Assembly: GCF_009709615.1 (NCBI RefSeq)
Contig: NZ_WJYA01000004.1
Coordinates: forward strand, 1 to 64,000
DNA length: 64,000 nucleotides
Origin: Winogradskyella ouciana
GTDB taxonomy: Bacteria; Bacteroidota; Bacteroidia; Flavobacteriales; Flavobacteriaceae
Direction: 5' to 3'
The notes under the pieces were generated by a model, which saw nothing but the letters and a program-made list of their open reading frames with translations, had not been told where the DNA came from and searched no databases. The first letter of the stretch is position 1. The number at the start of each line of letters is the position of its first letter. Positions 1 through 9,010 of this stretch are shown here, piece after piece. The position numbers and the translations under genes are program-made.

Positions 1-71
1 ATGAGCGTTTAACTTTTGAAATCCCTGAATTGGAAATTCAAAGTAACGTTTTCATTAACGAACAAAATTAA
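1..71 (+). CDS. C-terminal end of an unidentified protein (cut by window start)
   Basis: Reading frame 3 is open from the window edge to a TAA at 69-71 and encodes about 22 residues ending in FINEQN. The composition, with alternating hydrophobic and acidic residues, looks like real protein, but the piece is too short to assign to a family. An AT-rich inverted repeat (90-97 against 109-116) follows the stop and may act as a weak terminator. Confidence 0.4.
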   Translation, partial: ERLTFEIPELEIQSNVFINEQN

Positions 72-251
72 TTAACTGCCGTCAGAATAATAAAATTTAA
101 TTTTTTTCAATTTTATGACGCAACCATTTTACATTTTTTGCATCTACTATATGAAAAAGGAAAAAGTTGCTATGAAAACCCTTTAAAAAGTTGAGATAAG
201 TCTTGAAAATAAATTTTCTACTTTTTAATAACAATTAGCAAAACACATGAC

Positions 252-287
252 GACTCGGCTGTTGTTTAGTTCAACAGCCGAAAAGTC
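252..287 (+). ncRNA. Strong hairpin, possible small RNA ending at 367
   Basis: A perfect 9-bp stem (256-264 with 272-280) closes a 7-nt loop. An outer GACT/AGTC pairing (252-255 with 284-287) extends it across a three-A bulge. No T-run follows directly, so it is not a simple terminator, and the true terminator lies 48 nt further on. This arrangement would fit a short structured transcript, but no known RNA family is recognised. Confidence 0.25.
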
Positions 288-334
288 TAAGTTAATTAAC
301 TTTTTCAATTAGTTTTAAGTTAGTGGTTAGTTAG

Positions 335-367
335 AAAAGCACCTTGATAATTTCACGGTGCTTTTTT
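335..367 (+). terminator. Rho-independent terminator
   Basis: AAAAGCACC (335-343) pairs with GGTGCTTTT (357-365) around a 13-nt loop, and a run of six T follows. It closes whatever is transcribed upstream of trhO. Confidence 0.7.
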
Positions 368-389
368 AATGAAAAAATATTAAAATGAA

Positions 390-397
390 TACCTTTG
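390..397 (+). promoter_or_regulatory. Bacteroidota -7 promoter box for trhO
   Basis: TACCTTTG followed by CA matches the TAnnTTTG consensus of Bacteroidota primary-sigma promoters. It lies just after the terminator at 335-367 and 67 nt before the trhO start. No clear TTG -33 element is seen at the right distance. Confidence 0.5.
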
Positions 398-464
398 CAC
401 AATATACATCAAGGCTTTAGCAGAGATGTATTTTAATTCTTTAACCTTAAAAAATTAGTATAGC

Positions 465-1535
465 ATGCAACTGTACAATAACTTAAGTGCTAAAGAAAGA
501 GCAGAACTTATTGAAAAAGCGGGAAAAGACCGCTTAACAATCTCTTTCTATAAGTACGCCAAAATTGGCAATACCGAAATTTTTAGAAACCATATGTTCT
601 TGGCTTGGGACCAGCTAGATGTCTTAGGTAGAATATACATTGCTAACGAAGGCATTAATGCTCAGCTATCTGTCCCTGCAGAGAATTTCGAAGCCTTTAA
701 AAATCATTTAGACACTATCTCGTTTCTTGAAAATGCAAGGTTGAACGTTGCCATTGAGCACGACAATTTTGCGTTTTTAAAACTAAAAGTTAAAGTACGT
801 AATAAGATTGTTGCCGATGGTTTAAATGACCATACTTTTGATGTGACCAATAAAGGGGTTCATGTAAATGCAGAAAAGTTCAACGAACTTATTGAAGACC
901 CAGACACGGTTTTAGTAGATATGCGTAACCATTACGAAAGTGAAATAGGCCATTTTAAAAACGCCATTACACCAGATGTAGATACGTTTAGGGAATCACT
1001 GGACTTGATAGAAGAAGATTTAAAAGAATACAAAGAAGACAAAAAGCTAGTTATGTACTGTACTGGTGGAATTCGATGTGAAAAGGCCAGTGCCTACTAT
1101 AAACACAAAGGATTTAAAAATGTATTTCAGTTAGAAGGTGGTATAATAAATTATGCCAGACAAGTTGAAGCAGAAGGTCTTGAAAATAAATTTATTGGAA
1201 AGAATTTTGTTTTCGATCAACGACGGTCAGAACGCATTAGCGACGATGTGATTGCTAGTTGTCACCAATGCGGCAAGCCCGCAGATTTGCATACCAATTG
1301 TGCTAATGAAGCTTGTCACTTATTGTTTATTCAGTGTGATGAGTGTAAAGAAAAGATGGATAATTGCTGCTCCACAAATTGTCAAGAAATCATTAAACTG
1401 TCTTATGAAGAACAAAAAGCTTTGCGCAGAGGGCAAGGAAACAGTAACGACATATTTAAAAAAGGAAGAGCGGATCACTTACCGTATAAGAAAGATTTGA
1501 GAAATATATTTGAAACACTTAAATCTTCAAAATAA
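465..1535 (+). CDS. trhO: tRNA uridine(34) hydroxylase TrhO (rhodanese family)
   Basis: This is the TrhO/YceA family of rhodanese-domain proteins, which hydroxylate uridine 34 of certain tRNAs in an oxygen-dependent first step toward 5-carboxymethoxyuridine-type wobble modifications. An N-terminal acylphosphatase-like region (about 20-115) is followed by a rhodanese domain (about 135-240). The active-site loop CTGGIRCEK has Cys199 as the catalytic residue. A cysteine-rich C-terminal segment (about 265-305, with CHQC, CDEC and CC) is typical of the longer members and probably binds zinc. The length of 356 aa fits. The ATG at 465 has its own promoter upstream, and a bidirectional terminator follows the stop. 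The enzyme is cytosolic and monocistronic here. Confidence 0.93.
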   Translation: MQLYNNLSAKERAELIEKAGKDRLTISFYKYAKIGNTEIFRNHMFLAWDQLDVLGRIYIANEGINAQLSVPAENFEAFKNHLDTISFLENARLNVAIEHDNFAFLKLKVKVRNKIVADGLNDHTFDVTNKGVHVNAEKFNELIEDPDTVLVDMRNHYESEIGHFKNAITPDVDTFRESLDLIEEDLKEYKEDKKLVMYCTGGIRCEKASAYYKHKGFKNVFQLEGGIINYARQVEAEGLENKFIGKNFVFDQRRSERISDDVIASCHQCGKPADLHTNCANEACHLLFIQCDECKEKMDNCCSTNCQEIIKLSYEEQKALRRGQGNSNDIFKKGRADHLPYKKDLRNIFETLKSSK

Positions 1536-1537
1536 AT

Positions 1538-1568
1538 AAAAAGGCTCTGGTTAAAACAGAGCCTTTTT
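1538..1568. terminator. Bidirectional rho-independent terminator
   Basis: AAGGCTCTG (1541-1549) pairs with CAGAGCCTT (1557-1565) around a 7-nt loop. An A-run lies before it and a T-run after it, so it can stop transcription of trhO (+) and of the converging M23 peptidase gene (-). Confidence 0.8.
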
Positions 1569-1574
1569 TAATGT

Positions 1575-2975
1575 CTATTTTTTAATAAGTTTGATTGTTT
1601 TCTTTTGGTTTTGTTCTCCTTCTAGAGTTACAAAATACATTCCGTCAGAAAGTTCTGAGAGATTTAATTCTTTAATACCTTCAGGAGAATTTTCTTCGAA
1701 AGTTTTGATGGTCTTACCTAAAATATCAACAACTTTTGCACTTTTAACTTTTGAGGTAGAATTAATATTAACTATATCATTAAAGGGGTTTGGGTAAATT
1801 GAAGTGCTTTCCAGCCCTTCTTCTTCCACACTTAAAGCACCAACATAATAGCTATGGGTTACAGTTTGTCCATTATACGTGGCTTCCCATTTCCATTCTC
1901 CAGCAATATTTGCGACCGAAGTCCATCCTCCCCAATATGAAGCATAGTAATTGTCATTAAGATCAAAATCCCAATTATACAAATAGGTGTTGTCTGGTCT
2001 TATTACTTTAAGGTTTACCGTTGTTCCGGCAACCTGATCTCTTAAATAAATGAAGTAAGTTACAGTATCATTTAAATCAAATTGATCACTCTCATTAGAA
2101 GTTTCAGTAGTTGGGCATGCAGGAAAAACCGGAGCAGCTGTGTGCGTTAACACGGCATTGATTCCAGGATTATTGTAAGGCCTTTGGTTTTGCCACCAAG
2201 AATCAGCATTAAAACTATTGCAGGTGCCAGCATAAGGATCTACAAGTTGGGTGAATGTAGCATCAGTAAATACTTCAAAATGCAAATGAGGTCCAGTAGA
2301 AACACCAGAACTACCAACAACACCAAGATATTCCCCTTCAATGACCATATCACCAATATTCTTTGTCGTAGTTGAGCCATTTTTCATATGTCCATACAAA
2401 GCAATACTACCATCACTATGCTGAATGTAAACGGCATTCCAAGGTGTTGTAGTATCAAAATCGCAACTGCGATCAAAATTACCATCACTTTTAGCAACAA
2501 TTTGTCCAGGAGCGGCAGCAATAATCTCTACTTCGTCATTGTCCATCATTTTCCATCCGAAGGGCCAAGTAAAATAATCTATACCTTGGTGATTGTACCC
2601 GTTGTCGGTATCGTAAGATCGTGTACCGCAATTGTAATCGGTCAATTGGTCTGGGTATGCAGCATTATGATCTATATAACCAGAAATACCATAAATTTCA
2701 TTATAAGTTGAATTGGTTGATTTTTGTAAAGGCCATACAAATAAAGGATGAACACCTCTGTTTTCGGCAGAATAAGCTAAGCGGTTATTTTGACTTAATT
2801 CGGAGATGCGGGATTGAATATTCTGATAAATGACTTCTCGTTGAGCATCAGTTAGACATTCCGCTTTTTCAGGATTAAAAACAAATTCACCACCAGTAAC
2901 GTCAGATGAAGGTTGTTGAGCAAAACTGAAGATAAAACTGAGGACAAAACTGAATAATGTAATTTTTGATTTCAT
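1575..2975 (-). CDS. Secreted M23 metallopeptidase with T9SS type A sorting domain
   Basis: A predicted zinc endopeptidase of the M23/LytM family, whose members cut peptidoglycan cross-bridges or other peptides. Residues 1-20 form a signal peptide ending at FAQ. The M23 domain spans about 100-250. The metal ligands are visible as HQGID (His129, Asp133) and HLH (His232), with LYGH (His196) and His230 completing the active site. A beta-rich region (about 285-380) follows. The last roughly 80 residues begin SIYPNP and end in a basic KLIKK tail, the classic type A T9SS sorting domain, so the protein should cross the outer membrane and be surface-attached or released. It is monocistronic and converges on trhO. 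Confidence 0.9.
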   Translation of the reverse strand: MKSKITLFSFVLSFIFSFAQQPSSDVTGGEFVFNPEKAECLTDAQREVIYQNIQSRISELSQNNRLAYSAENRGVHPLFVWPLQKSTNSTYNEIYGISGYIDHNAAYPDQLTDYNCGTRSYDTDNGYNHQGIDYFTWPFGWKMMDNDEVEIIAAAPGQIVAKSDGNFDRSCDFDTTTPWNAVYIQHSDGSIALYGHMKNGSTTTKNIGDMVIEGEYLGVVGSSGVSTGPHLHFEVFTDATFTQLVDPYAGTCNSFNADSWWQNQRPYNNPGINAVLTHTAAPVFPACPTTETSNESDQFDLNDTVTYFIYLRDQVAGTTVNLKVIRPDNTYLYNWDFDLNDNYYASYWGGWTSVANIAGEWKWEATYNGQTVTHSYYVGALSVEEEGLESTSIYPNPFNDIVNINSTSKVKSAKVVDILGKTIKTFEENSPEGIKELNLSELSDGMYFVTLEGEQNQKKTIKLIKK

Positions 2976-3168
2976 AATGTTAAGGTATTGGTTTGTAGTA
3001 ACATCGAACTAATCTGAAAATGTGAGCATTAAGATAAATAATATTCTATAAGTTATTATTAGCCAACTCTTTATTTGACTCAAGAAATAATCTTATCTTT
3101 ACTCATTAATAAATTATGAATCCTTTATCTAGGCTTTTTATGTCTAGATTGAATATATAAAACTTTTT

Positions 3169-4353
3169 ATGGCTTGTAACAGTTGTGCAACTGGTAAAGA
3201 CGGCCAACCAAAAGGATGTAAAAACAATGGGACCTGCGGTACAGATAGCTGCAATAAGCTCACGGTTTTTGACTGGTTGGCAAATATGTCACTTCCTAGC
3301 GGACAAGAACCCTTTAATGGTGTTGAAGTTCGTTATAAAAACGGAAGAAAACAATACTACAAAAACACAGAAAACTTAACGTTAAGTATAGGTGATATTG
3401 TCGCCACCCAAGCAAAATCTGGGCACGATATAGGCATGGTCACTTTAACAGGTGAATTGGTGCGTGTACAGATGAAGCGCAAAAAGGTGGATATCAATGA
3501 CGAAGAAAACGTTCTAAAAATATACCGAAAAGCATCTCAAAGAGATATAGATGTTTGGTCAAAATCGCGAGACAAGGAAGAGGCAATGAAGGTAAAAGCA
3601 CGCCAGTTTGCTATTGACCTTAATCTGAAGATGAAAATCTCCGACATAGAGTATCAAGGAGATGGCAGCAAGGCAACTTTTTATTACACTGCTGAAGAAC
3701 GTGTAGATTTTAGGGAGCTCATCAAAGTTTTTGCTCGTGAGTTCAGAACGCGTATAGAGATGAGGCAAGTTGGCTTTAGGCAAGAAGCGGCAAGACTTGG
3801 TGGTATTGGCTCTTGCGGAAGGGAATTGTGTTGCTCTACTTGGCTGACGGATTTTAGATCTGTGAGCACTTCTGCAGCGCGTTATCAACAATTATCTTTA
3901 AACCCCTTAAAGTTAGCTGGCCAGTGCGGTAAGTTAAAATGTTGTTTAAATTATGAACTTGATGCTTACTTAGATGCATTAAAGGATTTTCCAAAAACCG
4001 ACATAAAACTTTACACTGAAAAAGGAACTGCAGTTTGCCAAAAGACTGATATTTTTAAAGGTCTTATGTGGTACGCCTATGAAGGAGAATGGATGAATTG
4101 GCACGTCATTACAACCAAACAGGCTAACGAAATTATTGCAAAAAACAAGAAAAAAGAAAAAGTTGCAAGCCTTGAAGAATATGCAGCTGAGCACATTCAA
4201 GACACTAAAACCGAGTTTGAGAACGTTGTAGGTCAGGATAGTTTAACACGTTTCGATAATCCAAAATCAAATAAGAAACGTAAAAACAATAGGAAGAGAA
4301 ACAAAAACCGCAACAGAAACCGCAATCAAAAACAAAATGCAAAAAAGAACTAG
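3169..4353 (+). CDS. ricT: PSP1/RicT-family regulatory protein
   Basis: A PSP1-domain protein of the RicT (YaaT) family. In Bacillus, RicT is part of the Fe-S Y-complex that affects RNA processing with RNase Y; the role in Bacteroidota is less clear. The PSP1 core covers about residues 70-300. It has two conserved cysteine clusters, GSCGRELCC (Cys216, 221, 222) and GQCGKLKCC (Cys253, 258, 259). The N-terminus has an extra cluster (Cys3, 6, 17, 23, 28). The C-terminal 40 residues are strongly basic and rich in Lys, Arg and Asn, which suggests nucleic-acid contact. Its stop overlaps gldH by 17 nt, so it is co-transcribed with gldH and the PBP gene. Confidence 0.88.
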   Translation: MACNSCATGKDGQPKGCKNNGTCGTDSCNKLTVFDWLANMSLPSGQEPFNGVEVRYKNGRKQYYKNTENLTLSIGDIVATQAKSGHDIGMVTLTGELVRVQMKRKKVDINDEENVLKIYRKASQRDIDVWSKSRDKEEAMKVKARQFAIDLNLKMKISDIEYQGDGSKATFYYTAEERVDFRELIKVFAREFRTRIEMRQVGFRQEAARLGGIGSCGRELCCSTWLTDFRSVSTSAARYQQLSLNPLKLAGQCGKLKCCLNYELDAYLDALKDFPKTDIKLYTEKGTAVCQKTDIFKGLMWYAYEGEWMNWHVITTKQANEIIAKNKKKEKVASLEEYAAEHIQDTKTEFENVVGQDSLTRFDNPKSNKKRKNNRKRNKNRNRNRNQKQNAKKN

Positions 4354-4840
4354 TTGGTTACTATTGGCACTTGTTAGTTTGTTTATGGTTACAAGTTGTG
4401 ATTCTAAAGCGGTTTATGACGAATATAAATCTGTTCCTAACAAATGGCATAAAGATTCAGTTGCGAGTTTTAATTTTAAAGCGCCAGACACTATAAAGAA
4501 TTATAATCTCTATGTTAATCTCAGAAATACGAACGATTATAAGTTCAGTAATTTATTTCTCATTGTAGAGTTAAATTATCCAAACGGTAAAGCTGTAAAA
4601 GACACTTTAGAATATAAAATGGCAGCGCCAAATGGTGAGCTTTTAGGGACAGGATTTTCTGACATTAAGGAAAACAAGCTTTGGTATAGAGGTTATAAGT
4701 CGCCGTTTAAATTTAGTGAAACAGGAGACTATAATGTAAACATTCAACATGCTATGCGAAAAAATGGTGATGTAAATGGCGTGGTGAACTTAGAAGGTAT
4801 AACAGATATTGGTTTTAGGGTAGAGAACGCTCAAGAGTGA
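4337..4840 (+). CDS. gldH: Gliding motility lipoprotein GldH
   Basis: GldH is a lipoprotein required for flavobacterial gliding and, in Flavobacterium johnsoniae, for a functional type IX secretion/gliding machinery. The lipobox FMVTSC places the acylated cysteine at residue 21. The mature part (about 145 aa) is a single beta-rich domain with the family features around NYNLYVNLRN and WYRGYKSPF. The length of 167 aa is usual. It overlaps ricT by 17 nt and is followed 5 nt later by the PBP gene, which implies translational coupling. Its presence agrees with the many T9SS cargo proteins in this window. Confidence 0.92.
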   Translation: MQKRTSWLLLALVSLFMVTSCDSKAVYDEYKSVPNKWHKDSVASFNFKAPDTIKNYNLYVNLRNTNDYKFSNLFLIVELNYPNGKAVKDTLEYKMAAPNGELLGTGFSDIKENKLWYRGYKSPFKFSETGDYNVNIQHAMRKNGDVNGVVNLEGITDIGFRVENAQE

Positions 4841-4845
4841 TAATT

Positions 4846-7203
4846 ATGGCAAAAAAGAAAACGACAAAATCTAAAACAGAGGCACTAGACTTTTCAAAAT
4901 ATATAAGACGATTTTGGATACTTTTTGCAAGCGGTATTTTTGCATTCGTATTATTGTTTCTTTTAGCATCTTGGGGACTTTTAGGCGAAATGCCAGATCA
5001 TACCAGATTAGAAAACCCAGAGACTAATTTAGCTACCGAAATTATTTCTTCAGATGGCGAAACCTTAGGCAAATTTTATTTTAACGATAATAGAACTCCA
5101 GTTGGTTATGAAGATTTGCCAAAAAATTTGGTTGATGCTTTAATAGCTACTGAAGATATTCGTTTCTATGAGCACTCAGGCATAGATGGCAGAGGTACAC
5201 TTAGAGCAATTTTCAAACTTGGTAGAGGAGGTGGAGCAAGTACGATATCGCAACAATTGGCGAAACAATTGTTTACTGATCAAGTTTCAAAAAACAGTAT
5301 AGAACGCGCACTTCAAAAAGTTAGAGAATGGATAATAGCTATTAGGTTAGAACGTCAATATACTAAAGAGGAAATCATAGCTCAATATTTCAATATCTAC
5401 GATTTCGGAAACAATGGTGATGGAATTCGTTCCGCTTCCAGAATCTATTTTGGTAAAGAGCCTAAGGATTTGGATTTAAAAGAATCAGCTATGCTGGTAG
5501 GCATGTTTAAAAACTCTTCATTATACAACCCAAGAAGAAATCCTATAGGAGTTAAAAATAGACGTAACGTTGTTTTAGCGCAAATGCATAAGTACGAATA
5601 CATTACCGAAGAAGTAAAGGATTCATTACAAGCAACGGAATTAGATTTAAATTACTCACCAGAGTCTCATCGCGAAGGTATAGCCACTTATTTCAGAGAA
5701 TATCTTAGAGGTTTTATGAAAGAATGGGCTGAAGATGAAAACAATAGAAAACCAGATGGTAGTAAATACGACTTGTATAGCGACGGGTTAAAAGTATTTA
5801 CCACTATTGATTCGCGTATGCAACAATATGCTGAAGACGCTATAGCTCAACACATGCCAAGACTTCAGGCAGAGTTTGATCATCAAAATACTCCGGATAG
5901 AAACCCAACAGCTCCGTTTTTGGAATTAGACCAGGCTGAAATCAATAAGTTGATGAAAGACGGAATGCGTAGAGGAGAACGTTGGAGAATTTTAAAAAAC
6001 CAAGGAAAATCAGACAAAGAAATTGAGGCATCATTTCACAAACCAGTTGAAATGACGGTATTTAAATGGATAGATGGAAAAGCCAGTGAGGTAGATACGG
6101 TTATGAAGCCAATAGACTCTATGCGCTACTATAAGTCGTTCTTAAAGCCAGGCATGATGTCTATGGACCCAATAACTGGCCATGTAAAAGCTTGGGTTGG
6201 CGGTATGAACTATAAGCATTTTCAGTACGATATGGTAAAGCAAGGTAAGCGCCAAGTCGGTTCTACGTTTAAGCCTTTTGTTTATGCCACAGCTATTGAC
6301 CAATTGCAAGTGTCTCCGTGCGATTCTTTCCCAAGAACACCAATCACAATTGAAGCTAATAAATTTGGTAATCCAGAGTCTTGGACAACAAAAAACTCTG
6401 ACGGTAATTATTCTGGTAAGCAAACCTTAAAAGATGCTCTAGCAAGTTCTACTAATACTGTCACTGCACGCCTAATGAATGAAATTGGTCCACAACCTGT
6501 GGTTGAAATGGCTAAAAAATTAGGAGTTGAGCAAGAGATTTTACCTGTACCAGCTATTGCATTAGGAACTGCTGATATAAGTGTATACGAAATGGTGGCA
6601 GCCTATTCTACTTTTGCCAATAAAGGTGTTTATAATAAACCCGTAATGGTTACGCGTATTGAAGATAAAAACGGAACCGTTCTTTATCAAGTAACGCCAG
6701 AAAGTAAAGATGTTTTGAGTGAGGAAGTCGCTTACGTAACTGTTAACCTTATGGAAGGAGTAACACAAGCAGGCTCAGGTAGAAGATTAAGGCACAAAGG
6801 GTTTGATAAATGGAATGCCATGTATAAAGAAATTATGACAGGCTATCCTTATGAATTAACAAATCCGATAGCTGGTAAAACTGGTACGACACAGAACCAA
6901 AGTGATGGCTGGTTTATGGGCATGGTGCCAAACTTAGTAACTGGTGTATGGGTAGGTGCAGAAGACAGGGCTGCTCACTTTAAAACTATTACTTATGGTC
7001 AAGGAGCTTCTATGGCACTACCTATTTGGGGACTTTATATGAAGGCTTGTTATGCCGATGAAACTCTGGATGTTTCTAAAGATGACTTTGAAAAGCCATC
7101 TGGATTGACCATTAATGTTGATTGTTCTGTGCACGATGAAGGTGATCTTGGTGCCGATTCTGATACTGATGATGATGTCGAAGTTGATGTAGATTTCGAA
7201 TAA
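4846..7203 (+). CDS. Penicillin-binding protein 1A (bifunctional transglycosylase/transpeptidase)
   Basis: A class A PBP that polymerises and cross-links peptidoglycan at the inner membrane. I chose the ATG at 4846 (785 aa); an in-frame GTG at 4837 overlaps the gldH stop and adds only three residues. A basic cytoplasmic start is followed by one membrane anchor (about 22-44). The GT51 glycosyltransferase domain has ATEDIRFYEH with catalytic Glu103 and GASTISQQLAKQLF. The transpeptidase domain has Ser473 in GSTFK, the SxN motif S535-T-N537 and KTG at 678-680. The C-terminal tail is strikingly acidic (DSDTDDDVEVDVDFE). It is the last gene of the ricT-gldH operon. Confidence 0.93.
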   Translation: MAKKKTTKSKTEALDFSKYIRRFWILFASGIFAFVLLFLLASWGLLGEMPDHTRLENPETNLATEIISSDGETLGKFYFNDNRTPVGYEDLPKNLVDALIATEDIRFYEHSGIDGRGTLRAIFKLGRGGGASTISQQLAKQLFTDQVSKNSIERALQKVREWIIAIRLERQYTKEEIIAQYFNIYDFGNNGDGIRSASRIYFGKEPKDLDLKESAMLVGMFKNSSLYNPRRNPIGVKNRRNVVLAQMHKYEYITEEVKDSLQATELDLNYSPESHREGIATYFREYLRGFMKEWAEDENNRKPDGSKYDLYSDGLKVFTTIDSRMQQYAEDAIAQHMPRLQAEFDHQNTPDRNPTAPFLELDQAEINKLMKDGMRRGERWRILKNQGKSDKEIEASFHKPVEMTVFKWIDGKASEVDTVMKPIDSMRYYKSFLKPGMMSMDPITGHVKAWVGGMNYKHFQYDMVKQGKRQVGSTFKPFVYATAIDQLQVSPCDSFPRTPITIEANKFGNPESWTTKNSDGNYSGKQTLKDALASSTNTVTARLMNEIGPQPVVEMAKKLGVEQEILPVPAIALGTADISVYEMVAAYSTFANKGVYNKPVMVTRIEDKNGTVLYQVTPESKDVLSEEVAYVTVNLMEGVTQAGSGRRLRHKGFDKWNAMYKEIMTGYPYELTNPIAGKTGTTQNQSDGWFMGMVPNLVTGVWVGAEDRAAHFKTITYGQGASMALPIWGLYMKACYADETLDVSKDDFEKPSGLTINVDCSVHDEGDLGADSDTDDDVEVDVDFE

Positions 7204-7293
7204 GGCAACATACTTCTTCGACATATTTAAGCAAATTTTTATTATGAAGTTTGTTTAGTCTTTCGTATTTTTCAGAAGATAATTTTTCAATTT

Positions 7294-7995
7294 ATGATTA
7301 GTAAAAAAGTAGCTAATGTTACTGAAGCTTTGCAAGGAGTAAAGGATAATATGACCTTTATGTTTGGTGGTTTTGGCTTATCTGGTATTCCTGAAAATGC
7401 CATTGCAGAACTTGTGAAGCTGAATGTAAAAGGCTTAACCTGTATTTCTAACAATGCAGGTGTCGATGATTTTGGTTTAGGGCTGTTGTTACAGCAAAAG
7501 CAAATCAATAAAATGATTTCATCTTATGTTGGTGAGAATGATGAGTTTGAGCGTCAGATGCTTTCAGGAGAATTAGACGTAGAGTTGATTCCACAAGGCA
7601 CTTTAGCAGAACGTTGTAGGGCAGCCCAAGCAGGATTTCCAGCAATATACACACCAGCTGGCTACGGCACTGAAGTGGCAGAGGGAAAGGAAACACGAGA
7701 ATTTGATGGTAAAATGTATGTTTTAGAACATGCATTTAAAGCAGATTTTGCATTTATAAAGGCTTGGAAAGGTGATGCAGCGGGCAACTTAATTTTTAAA
7801 GGAACAGCCAGAAATTTTAATCCCAATATGTGCGGTGCGGCAAAAATAAATGTAGCTGAGGTAGAGGAACTTGTTTCTGTAGGTGAATTGGACCCTAATC
7901 AAATTCATATACCTGGTATTTTCGTGCAACGAATCTTTAAAGGTGCACATTACGAAAAACGAATTGAGCAACGAACAGTTAGGCAAAAGAATTAA
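7294..7995 (+). CDS. scoA: 3-oxoacid CoA-transferase, subunit A
   Basis: Alpha subunit of a succinyl-CoA:3-ketoacid (acetoacetate) CoA-transferase, a cytosolic enzyme that activates ketoacids with CoA from succinyl-CoA. Family CoA transferase I is recognised from the N-terminal [13 protein letters not shown] glycine loop, the CISNNAG motif and the segment around [17 protein letters not shown]. The length of 233 aa is typical. The ATG at 7294 has no competing start. The stop lies 2 nt before subunit B, so the pair is co-translated. The CoA is carried on a glutamate of subunit B. Confidence 0.93.
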   Translation: MISKKVANVTEALQGVKDNMTFMFGGFGLSGIPENAIAELVKLNVKGLTCISNNAGVDDFGLGLLLQQKQINKMISSYVGENDEFERQMLSGELDVELIPQGTLAERCRAAQAGFPAIYTPAGYGTEVAEGKETREFDGKMYVLEHAFKADFAFIKAWKGDAAGNLIFKGTARNFNPNMCGAAKINVAEVEELVSVGELDPNQIHIPGIFVQRIFKGAHYEKRIEQRTVRQKN

Positions 7996-7997
7996 GA

Positions 7998-8651
7998 ATG
8001 TTAGACAAAAACGGAATAGCAAAACGCATAGCTAAGGAAGTACAAGATGGTTATTATGTTAATCTAGGGATTGGCATACCTACTTTAGTTGCAAATTATG
8101 TGAGAGATGATATTGAGGTAGAATTTCAAAGTGAAAACGGAGTTTTGGGCATGGGCCCATTTCCTTTTGAAGGAGAGGAAGATGCGGACATTATCAACGC
8201 AGGAAAACAAACTATAACTACATTACCAGGAGCATCTTTTTTTGATTCTGCTATGAGTTTCTCAATGATTAGAGGACAACATGTAGATTTAACCATACTT
8301 GGAGCGATGGAGGTCGCTGAGAACGGAGATATTGCAAATTGGAAAATACCTGGAAAAATGGTCAAAGGTATGGGAGGTGCCATGGATTTGGTTGCCAGTG
8401 CCGAAAATATAATTGTTGCGATGATGCATACTAATAGAGCAGGAGCATCTAAGCTGCTTAAAACATGCTCATTACCGCTTACTGGCGTTGGTTGTGTAAA
8501 GAAAATAGTAACCAATATGGCAGTTATAGAAGTTACAGATAAAGGTTTTAAACTATTGGAACGTGCTCCAGGTGTATCTGTTGAGGACATTAAAAACGCT
8601 ACCGATGGTTACTTAATCGTTGAAGGTGAGATTAAAGAAATGGAGTTTTAG
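7998..8651 (+). CDS. scoB: 3-oxoacid CoA-transferase, subunit B
   Basis: Beta subunit of the same CoA-transferase. The catalytic glutamate, which forms the glutamyl-CoA thioester intermediate in this family, is Glu46 in the SENGVLGMGP motif. The segment NLGIGIPT and the later GAMEVAENGDIANW are also family signatures. The length of 217 aa is normal. It follows scoA by 2 nt and ends at a clear terminator at 8677-8703. A long minus-strand ORF over the same region is only a shadow. Confidence 0.93.
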   Translation: MLDKNGIAKRIAKEVQDGYYVNLGIGIPTLVANYVRDDIEVEFQSENGVLGMGPFPFEGEEDADIINAGKQTITTLPGASFFDSAMSFSMIRGQHVDLTILGAMEVAENGDIANWKIPGKMVKGMGGAMDLVASAENIIVAMMHTNRAGASKLLKTCSLPLTGVGCVKKIVTNMAVIEVTDKGFKLLERAPGVSVEDIKNATDGYLIVEGEIKEMEF

Positions 8652-8676
8652 AGAATTCTATTTGCAAAAATGGTAT

Positions 8677-8703
8677 ACCGCATATTAACTTGCGGTTTTT
8701 TTG
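8677..8703 (+). terminator. Rho-independent terminator after scoAB
   Basis: ACCGCA (8677-8682) pairs with TGCGGT (8691-8696) around an 8-nt loop, and eight T follow from 8696. It lies 26 nt after the scoB stop. Confidence 0.75.
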
Positions 8704-9010
8704 TAAGAAAAGAAGACGAAACAGACTACAAATGTTAAAATTATATGCATTTTATCGAATTATAAAGTATTACAACTGATGAAATGAATATTTGTTTCAT
8801 ATTAGCAGACCCAAATAAAAACTAAATTAACCAAATTTACCATAAACTTAATTTATTGATTTGGCCCCAAATCTACCATAAACTTAGCTTATGAAAACTA
8901 AATCAAATCTACCAGAACCTACTTTGAACGAAAACGTTTTGTTTTCGAACATTAAAAACACAATGAGAGTAATTTCAGGTGTTTTAAAGTTAACCAAGAA
9001 AATATTCATG
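8704..9010. other. Gap of about 307 bp with a 36-nt periodic repeat and a possible small ORF
   Basis: There is no known gene here. The middle contains three imperfect units spaced exactly 36 nt apart (see the repeat entry) and an ORF of 41 codons that begins inside the repeats. No hairpin with a T-run is visible for the converging ABC gene. Confidence 0.55.
8831..8914. repeat. Degenerate direct repeat with 36-nt period
   Basis: A 25-nt block at 8831-8855 recurs at 8867-8891 with three mismatches, and its core CAAATCTACCA recurs again at 8904-8914. The three cores start at 8832, 8868 and 8904, exactly 36 nt apart. The sequence between the cores is not conserved, so this is a decayed tandem repeat or a set of binding sites rather than an array. 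Confidence 0.55.

Larger units (their letters stand above)
72..464. other. Gap of 393 bp: hairpin, terminator and promoter, no convincing gene
   Basis: No ORF longer than a few codons is credible here. The stretch holds a weak AT-rich inverted repeat (90-116), a strong GC-rich hairpin at 252-287, a rho-independent terminator at 335-367 and a TAnnTTTG promoter box at 390-397 in front of trhO. The hairpin and terminator together could belong to a small RNA. Confidence 0.6.

Noticed and set aside
8126..8590. Minus-strand ORF of 154 codons
   Set aside because: It lies fully antisense to scoB, whose family match and coupling to scoA are clear.
8831..8914. 36-nt spaced repeat as a CRISPR array
   Set aside because: The repeats are degenerate, there are only three partial units, the intervals are too short for spacers and no cas gene is present.
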